Shown here: piece after piece, positions 23,201-32,200 of the stretch
How the letters are laid out: each line of letters opens with the position of its first letter
How positions within the stretch are numbered: position 1 is the first letter of the stretch
NCBI RefSeq assembly: GCF_032362555.1
Contig: NC_083505.1
Location: 6,129,501 to 6,193,500, forward strand
Direction: 5' to 3'
Length of the DNA: 64,000 nucleotides
Source of the DNA: Amyelois transitella
Taxonomy: Eukaryota > Arthropoda > Insecta > Lepidoptera > Pyralidae
Translations under genes and position numbers: made by a program
Notes under the pieces: generated by a model
What the model was told of the DNA's origin: nothing
What the model saw: the letters and a program-made list of their open reading frames with translations, nothing else
Databases searched by the model: none

Positions 23201-26200
23201 GATGCGAAATTTTATCAGGGAGACTTACTTCCGGAACAGTCACGGTAGCTTCGCCAATCAGAAAATGGCTCGGCGTCAGTGGAGAAATGTCATCAATAGA
23301 GGCACCCATAGGGCATAGGGGTCTGGAATTTACGCAAGCTTCAACTTGACTTAACATAGTGGTGTACTCCTCAAAGGTAAGATAAGTCTGGCCTATTACT
23401 CTCTTAATATGGGATTTAATGGATTTCACTCCCGCTTCCCATAACCCACCAAAATGGGGAGATCCAGGAGGAATAAAATGCCACTTAGTATTCTCATTAG
23501 CAAGAAGTTCTGAGATTTCTCCAACCACTGTGGATGACCTATTTTTAAACATAATATCCAATTCCTTTGAGGCCCCAACAAAATTAGTAGCGCAATCACT
23601 CCACAAATCACTACAGTGGCCACGCCTAGACGTGAACCGCCGAAAAGCTGAAATAAAGGCAGCTGTGGAGAGATCGCTCACCAATTCTAAATGTATAGCC
23701 TTGGTAACAGTACATATAAACAAACAGATATAAGCTTTAGTAGTACGTTGACATCGTCCTGGATATAGTTTAAGTGTGACAGGTCCTGCGTAGTCTACTC
23801 CACTATTGCGGAAAGGTTTAGTAGGAGTAACTCTGCAGGTGGGTAATTGACCCATCAATTGGCTGATCGGAGTAGCAGAGTATTTAAAACAAGTTATACA
23901 TTGACGTATAGTCTTTCTAACTAAATTCTTTCCTCCGATTATCCAATAATTTTGTCTTACAGTATAATGCGTCAATTGAGGTCCTCCGTGTAACGTCTTA
24001 AGATGGATATCTCTAACAATTAACAATTAACAATGCTAAATGACATTTAGACGATAAAATAATAGGTGACTTTACATCAAATTCAATTTCAGCGTTGTTT
24101 AAGCGCCCTGTAGCTCTTAAAATCAGATCTTCATCAAAATAAGGAGTTAATGATCGTAATTTACTAGATTTAGAAAGCTTTTCTCCAGTCCTCAACCTTT
24201 GAATTTCATTGTGAAAACTATTTAATTGGGACAAACGAATACAAACATTCTTAGCCTTAATTAATTCGTCAACGGTTAAATAGTGAGGAAAAGATACAAC
24301 GATAGTCTGATCAACCTTAGTCTGAAGGCGAGTTTTACATATTTGGTAAAACCTAAAAACGTAGGCAGTAACACGTATCAGTTTCTTAAAATTTGAAAAC
24401 TTGGTTAATAATTGCAATCCATTATTAAGATCTACTACAGCCGAAACATGTACCTTTACCTTACTTTCTAGATTTGTTTCGGGAATATCAGGGTAACACA
24501 ATGGAATACTATCGGATTCTTGCAAAAATTGTGGTCCATCCCAAGTAACAATTAGGCGCTAAAGTAAGATTTATAATAAGTCTATAAAAGCGCTAACTAG
24601 ATTCTAAAGTGGTTTATGGGTGTAACAAATTAGTGTTAGAGCGCGCTCTAACCCTACTTTACCCCCGAATTGGGCACAATTTTTATATTACTTAAGGTTG
24701 TATAATGACGGTATACAAGAGCTATGGTAATTGGCTAAGAGGTACAATCAATGCTATAAGAAAGTTATGATAGCGGTAACAGGATCTCTTAGCGATACAA
24801 GAGGGGTAAATAAGCGTCAACTGACTCCTTAAGCGGTACAGTAGAGATACAAAGGCGTTAATTATATTTTCAAGCGCTAAAAGGGAGGTAAATAGGTGTT
24901 TTGTAACGGTCTGAACGCTATTCAAGATAATTAAACTAATTTTGTGATCTAATAATAAATAATTTTATTTTCAATGGCTATAAGTTTACGACTAATGATT
25001 TTTATATTAAACAAAAAAAAGTGATATTGTATGGTGCGAAAGGAAGCATATTTTTGCTGCGAAGGGAAGTACACTGTGAATATGTTACATATTTATTGGC
25101 AAATAATTCGAGCGCCCGATGTATGTTGTCTATTTACTGAAAACTTTTCCACGTATTTACAACAATTTTTGTTTATTTTGGTTGCGACGCCATTGTCAAA
25201 AACAAGTAGTCAATATAAGAAATACAGTAGTGACCTTAAGCGCTATTACTTTACCTTTAGTCACAAAAAAGTAACAATAGACGCTAGAGGATCTGTTATA
25301 GCGAAAAATTATACTCCTATTTGACTTAAGGTAATGCAAGAGAGTTTTGTATAACTTCAAGCATTTGGTTCTATATAAGATTAAATAAACACCATTGTAA
25401 GGCTGGCAGCGCTTATTAATGCTATTGTGCAACTTTAGGTTCTTGTAAAGAGTTTATTATCACCTGCATAGCACTTTTGGAGGTAGTAGCTAATTCTTAT
25501 TCTTATTTAGATCTTAGAGTTCTAAGATTCACTTAAAGCTATAACACAAAATGCTGTGCATGTACAACAGTGTTAAGATTTGCCATAATACATCCATAAC
25601 CTTTAAGCTCGCCTAATTGTCGCGCTTGTAACTCTGTATTATAAGTAGAAGTGATATACGTTACTTGGTACGCCACTTTATCGCCAATAGTCATAAGTGC
25701 TGCTACTGTAATGCCTTTGTAGCCCACTAAGTAACAAAATAAGCTCTAATCGTCGCCTAATTGTTACTTGGGATGCCACCACAAGTCACATAACTTTAAA
25801 GATTCAGGGTTCAATCCTCGCGTCGCACAATCTGCGGGATTGTCTTTTGATTTAATATGGTGCCACTGGTCAGTACTTAAAATATTTAATATCTCAGTGG
25901 TTCGGTTTGCAACGTAAGTTTTCCAGTAGTTTGGGCTCTTTCTCAACCAAGATAACACAATAGTGGAATCTGTCCAAGCAAAAACGGAATCATTCGCAAT
26001 CTTTAAACTAGTTTTTACATCTTTTAATAGTTTTGATAACAACACAGCTCCGCACAACTCTAATCTAGGTAGTGAAACTTGCTTCACGGGAGCGACTTTG
26101 GTTTTTGCAAGAACAAGTGAAACATAAGTTTTATTACTAGTAATAACTCTAACGTAAACGACTGCGGCGTACGCTAGACATGAAGCGTCACTGAACCCAT

Positions 26201-29200
26201 GAATTTCCATCTTCTCTATGTCATTGAATTGTGTAAAAAACCAACGATTTATTCGTAGGGTTTCCATGTGCAGTAATTGGTTTCGATATGAAGCCCACTC
26301 TGATGCAAGTTCACTTGGAAGTTCATCAGTCCAACTAACACCACTAAGCCAAAGTTTTTGCAAGAATATCTTTGCTATAATAATGATAGGACTTAAAAAT
26401 CCTAAGGGGTCAAAGATTCTAGCGATATCAGACAGCACTGTGGTTTTTGTAAAAGGTTTAACTGTATCTGTGACATTAATATGCAGTTCAAAGACATCTA
26501 ACCGCGAGTTCCATTTAATACCTAATGCTTTAATTGTATTTTCTATAGTGATATCGATACATTCATTTGCGACTTTATCTTTATCTGGAATTTGTGCCAA
26601 AACCATGCTGCTGTTTGATGCCCACTTATGCATTAAAAACTGTCCTTTAGCCAAAACTTCAGTAATTCTACTTTGTAAATAAACTGCTGTTTCCTCGTCA
26701 TTCGCACCAGTCAATAAATCATCCATGTAAAAATCGTTGTTAATAATGTCAAAACAGTCTGGATAAACAGACTTTTCATCTAAAGCTAATTGTTTAAGCG
26801 TGCGAATGGCTAGGAAAGGAGCACAAGAGGTACCATAAGTTACTGTGAGTAGACGCTTTTCAGTGACCTCTTCTAATGGAGAACGACGCCAAAGAATGCG
26901 TTGGTAGTCCACATCATTTTTAGAGATTAAAATCTGACGGTACATCTGCTTAATGTCAGCAATCAAACAAATCTTGTGTGTACGCCAACGTATAATTAAA
27001 TCTCGTAGGTCTTGTTGTAGAGCTGGTCCTATAAGCAGCTCATCATTAAGTGCTGTTCCATGTTCAGGTTTCGCCGATCCATCAAATACGACCCTTAACT
27101 TAGTTGTCAAACTAGACTCATTGACAACTGCATGATGAGGTAAATAATAGGGTTTGTGAGTAATCTTCTCCTGTGAACTGACATCTTCCATATGATCTAA
27201 ATTTTGATATTCATCAATAAAGTCGGTATATTTCTTTTGGAATTCAGGTTTACGTATGAATCGTTTCTCCATCTGCAATAATCTCTGATGAGCAATTTTA
27301 CGTGAATCACCAAGTCTTGTTTCATACGATTCTCTAAATGGCAGACTAACTATATATCTACCTTCATTTGTGCGGGTGTGAGTTTTTACATAGTGTTCTT
27401 CGCATTTGATTTCATCCAAAGTCAAAGGTTTCTCATGGGGTAGATATTCTTCTGTCTCCCAAAATTTTCTTAATAAATGCTCGATCTGAACTAGAGCTGA
27501 CGAGACCACAATTGGGTGTGTGGACGGACTTGCTTGTGAATGTGCAGTGCCAGATACTAACCAACCAAGTTTTGAATTTTGGGCAATCAAAGATCCGCTT
27601 TTCTTAAGTCCTTCTAATAAAATCTCCGAATATATATCGGCACCCAACAAAAGATCTATTGGTCCCGGTTTGTTCATGTGAGTATCTGAGAGCGGTATTG
27701 TGTTAAATTCTGACCATTGTGATATATCCAATTCTCGTGTGGGAATAAGTGGCGTCAATTTTGTGAGTACATGAGCACTAATTTTAGTAACCCATTTCGA
27801 ATCGAGTGGTGAGTAGATATCAAAATTAACTACATAGCGTGATTTGACAGCGTGATTACTTATGCCTGTGATGTTTGTCTCAAGTAGTGTCTTTTTTAGA
27901 TTAAGCAACTGAACAGCAGACTCCGTTATAAAGGTAGCTTGCGAGCCCTGGTCCACCAAGGCACGTAAATGAATGAGAGTTTCATTTCTATTCTTAATAC
28001 CAACTTGAGCTGTAGCGAGCAGGACTTGTTTTTCAGGAGAAAATACTTTCATACTAGTGATCTGGACAGGCTCCGATGAACAGGATTCTTTATCTGAGTC
28101 TGGGGAATCAGCAATGGCAGTCTTTGTGATTAAATTCTCATTGTGTAACAGCGTATGATGTTTGTAGTTACAAGTCCTACAAGTCGTGCTTTGCCTGCAA
28201 TTTCTGATGGAGTGTCCTTTAACCAAACAATTGAAACACAGGTTATTGTTCTTAGCAAAATCTCTACGTTGTTCAACTGTCAGTGTGGTGAAATCAGTGC
28301 AATGACAAATATAGTGATTATTTTTGCAATAGGTACATTCAGTCTCTGTTTCAGTATAAAATGTTTTGACAGCCTTAGTCCTTTGTATTTGTGACGATGC
28401 AATATCTTTTCTGTCTCTTTTCTGAGTAACTTGTACCATTTCTATAGCCCTGAATCGTCCTTCTAAGTATTTATTTAATTCACTCAAAGTTGGTAAATCC
28501 GTTGAAGCACCCAGTGATTGCTCCCAAGCTTTGTGAGTTTCTAAATCTAATTTGGAAACAACAATATGTACAACAATCGGATCCCAATTTCTCGTTTCGA
28601 TCTCTAAATTATTCAAACTATTAATGCACTCATTCGTAGTATCGAGCAAATCTTTTAAGCCTTTGGGACATTCGTAGGTGAGTTTCTTTTGATTAAGAAG
28701 GCGACTGAGTACATTATTAACAATTATTCTCTTATTGCTGTATCTGTTAACTAGTGTCTCCCAGGCTTTACTATAATTAGCGGCTGTGACATCAAAATGG
28801 CGAAGTAATTGTTCAGCTTCTCCCTTTAAACTGGACCTCAGATAATGATGCTTCTGAATATCACTGAGACCCTTGTCTTGATCGATCAATGAAGAAAATA
28901 AATCTTTGAAATTTATCCAATCACCATAATTTCCAGAAAATGTGGGTAAGTTTATAGGAGGTAGTTTAGGTTTTGATATTACAGAACTTGTCGGTGCTTG
29001 TGTGGGTGAAGAAGATTTTAGCATTATTTCTTCCTTTAAAGCTGTTTTAAAATCCAAATATATCTCTTGCGTGTTACTAAACAATTCTTTCGCTGACTTC
29101 CTACCTTCCGCACTAATGTCAGCATTTTTAAGAATAGAGTGATGTTCGTTGGAATAACTCATCCAATACTGCTCCAATAATTCCTTTCTTGTTTCTAAAT

Positions 29201-32200
29201 AACTTAATGTATGACGAGACACAGATGTTTTCTTGTAATTAGTGTATAGTTTTAATATATCTTCATATATATCTGATAAAATAGTAGCCATTTTTAAACA
29301 GTTGAATTAATATTATAAAACAGTTGACACCAGTAACCAGTTATATTATTCACAAAGAAACACTGTATTTATTTTAGTTCCTATAGCATTCACAGAAATT
29401 AATGTTTGTTCAAATTGTTTTAAGTTTCAAGTTCTAAGCAAGAAAGCGAATATTCTAAGTGTTTGAACAACATGCGAAATTTTTACAAGTCTATGTTACT
29501 TCGAAATTTTCTAAGTCCAGGGATTAGAACACGAAAATATTACAAGTCTTTTTCTCTTCGGATTTACACTAAGTCCACAACTAAACACTTTAAAAATTTC
29601 ACAAGTCTTTTTAACTACAAATTTTTCTAAGTCTAAAACACTTCACATTTATTTCACTGATAATCCGCTCGTTTAGGACCACTAATGTTCACAACTTACC
29701 GATAGAGGGAGTCACTTAAACACTGCACTGATTTTTACGAACTTATTTATTTAAAAACCATTTTTGTTTTATAGCTTTAACAGCGAACAACCATAGCGAG
29801 TTCTTATACGGCACAGCGCCATCTAGTGTCAGGAATCTAAACTAATGCTAACACCACCTTATATTTTAAGACGATTAAATAAGCAAAATTTTCCTCCAAT
29901 ATTACACCAAAATTCACCTTATTTTTTAAGATTAAGCAATAAAACGGCAAAACCACCAAAAAACTCAGATATATCATAATAAAAACAAAAATGGGTGGAC
30001 GTCAAAAAAAAAAAACAAAATAGTTTGTCTATAGACAGCAAGTTGTAATTCTACTGATGACTTTGTAATAAAAACCCAAAAAAAAAATATGGCATATTTT
30101 TAAGAAAGTTTTTGGTCGATTACAATACACAGGTAGAACGTGAATATAAAAAAAATATTTTAGTAACAAATGTGATGCTGGTATGGAACCAATCGTGCGC
30201 GAGTTTGACTCGCACTTGGCTGGGTTTTTTATTAATTTACCTTAAAACAAAGTAGCAAAGGTATTACGAAAAACCACTGTGTTACATCCTCACCACTCTG
30301 GAGAGAAGCTTGGGAATACGCTTAAAACCATGATTTTAGTCACTTTTTCCAACGAAACGACTTCCGTCTGATCTCCGCAACCTTTGCAGGTTTAATTTTA
30401 GATCATGGTTACGCATGCAGTTGTCTTATTTGCAGTTATCTTTGCTGTGTTTTTCCCTCATCTAAAGAGCACTTAAACTAATGTTCATAACTAAGAAAAG
30501 AGTAAATGGTACTTGACAAGCGGTAGGATTTGACCCTTTACCGCGAGGCATTCCTGAGGGCATCATTAACTTTGAATCGGGCACTTTAAGTTCTCTTTTA
30601 AGGTTGCAGATGGACCCCAGAACGCAACCGGGACGCCTGAAGAATGAAACGATCTTTTTGTTGCAGATTATAACTAAAGGGGACACCATAAATTACCTGC
30701 ATTCTATGACTGATCTGACGATGGCTGGTTTAGCAAATACTGCTGCTCTTTGGTCCTTATATGGAAAAACTGAAATGGCATCAGTGAATTGTCAGTTATT
30801 GCTTAATTTAAATACAAGTAAGTTTAGAAAGCTATTATTATTATTTTTACTGTAAAATGTACCTACGATTCGTTTTTTTGTATGTATCATAGAATAATAA
30901 TATAACTCATGGTATATATTTATATGGTATATTATGGTGTAGTATATTAAAACGTAGAGTGTGCAGATCAAAATAAATAAATATATATAATTATATATAA
31001 ATAAATATATACGGGACAAATTACACAGATTGAGTTAGCCTCGAAGTAAGTTCGAGACTTTTGTTACGAGATACTAACTCAATGATACTATATTTTTATA
31101 ATAAATACTTATATAGATAAACATCCAAGACCCAGGCCAATCAGAAAAAGTTCTTTTCTCATCATGCCCTGGCTGGGATTCGAACCCAGGACCTCTGGTG
31201 TCACAGACAAGCGTACTACCGCTGCGCCACAGAAGCCGTCAAAAGAAACAACATAATATAGAATATGGGATTATAAGTTATTAATTAGGTCCATACATGT
31301 GAAATTAATGTTTTCTTGTACTGGCCACTTTAATCACTAATTTCTCCCCTTTGGTTGGGAATTCCAAATTCAAATTTATACAGCTATATACACATGTGTT
31401 TGTGTGTCGTTAACCGACATTCATTTGCTTTTTCTTGTGATTTTTCTGTTTGTGTCACTCAGATTACGAAATGGAAAACTTGAAATATCGCATTATTTAC
31501 GAGTACGAGTTCCACTGTGGCACTAGTGCTGCGGAAACGGCTTGAAGGGATATTGATGTGTATAGTGGTAGTGTTGCAAAAGAAAACACAGTGCGTTTGA
31601 CCGGCACAATAATGAAGGATTATAAATCAAATCATTAACTGTGACGAAAAGTGGATTCTCTACGATAATCGGAAACGCTCATCGCAATGGCTAGACCCTG
31701 GCCAGCCAGCCAAATCCTGCTCCAAGCGATAATTGACACAAAAACGTTAGGTACATGTTTTCTCAAATCTGGCCGGCATTACGGCAGACGTCTATTGTAG
31801 GCTGCTTGTAGGCAACCTTCTTTGCTGGCTTAGCGAAAAATGTCAGATATTTATTTTTCGAATATTTTTTATTTTATTTCCAAAATATAGTACTTTTATT
31901 TTGAGTATCGAGTTGGTTTCGTTTTTTGCGGTGTTTCCATTGTAAAAGGATCGACAGGAACTTCATCATCAGATTTTTCAGCAACATTCAAAAACCTCAC
32001 GTTCCTCGCTACAACAGCTTTCGCTCATTTAGTAACCATCCTCAGTAACCGTTTTGGTTTTTAGGATAACCTATAAAAATGCTGTTTTCCTCAAGCTGCA
32101 AACTTGTCCTTATTTAAATGTAAACTTCAAAAGATTGGGAATAATGTATCTTAATAGGTCGATTGAACAATTATTTATATGGTATTTCGCCATTTCTCGC

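Larger units (their letters stand above)
22588..29853 (-). mobile_element. BEL/Pao LTR retrotransposon, full length but disrupted
   Basis: The 7266-bp element has two 168-bp LTRs that look identical, with TGTTAG...GAACA ends on the minus strand, and a perfect 5-bp target duplication CCACC (22583-22587 and 29854-29858). A primer-binding site begins TGGTCCTAAACGAG just inside the 5' LTR (about 29663-29681), and a purine-rich stretch (CTTGGGGGCCGG on the minus strand) abuts the 3' LTR. It encodes Gag-Pol in one frame, lies antisense in Anapc5 intron 8, and is broken three times: a 1.23-kb inserted element, a 7-bp duplication, and a small indel near the pol end. Identical LTRs mean the insertion is recent. 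Confidence 0.95.

Noticed and set aside
23419-23733. Plus-strand 104-codon ORF
   Set aside because: Complement of the BEL integrase region.
30604-30666. Upstream extension of Anapc5 exon 9 to ATG 30604
   Set aside because: The TTGTTGCAG acceptor at 30666 keeps the frame with exon 8; the extension is intronic.
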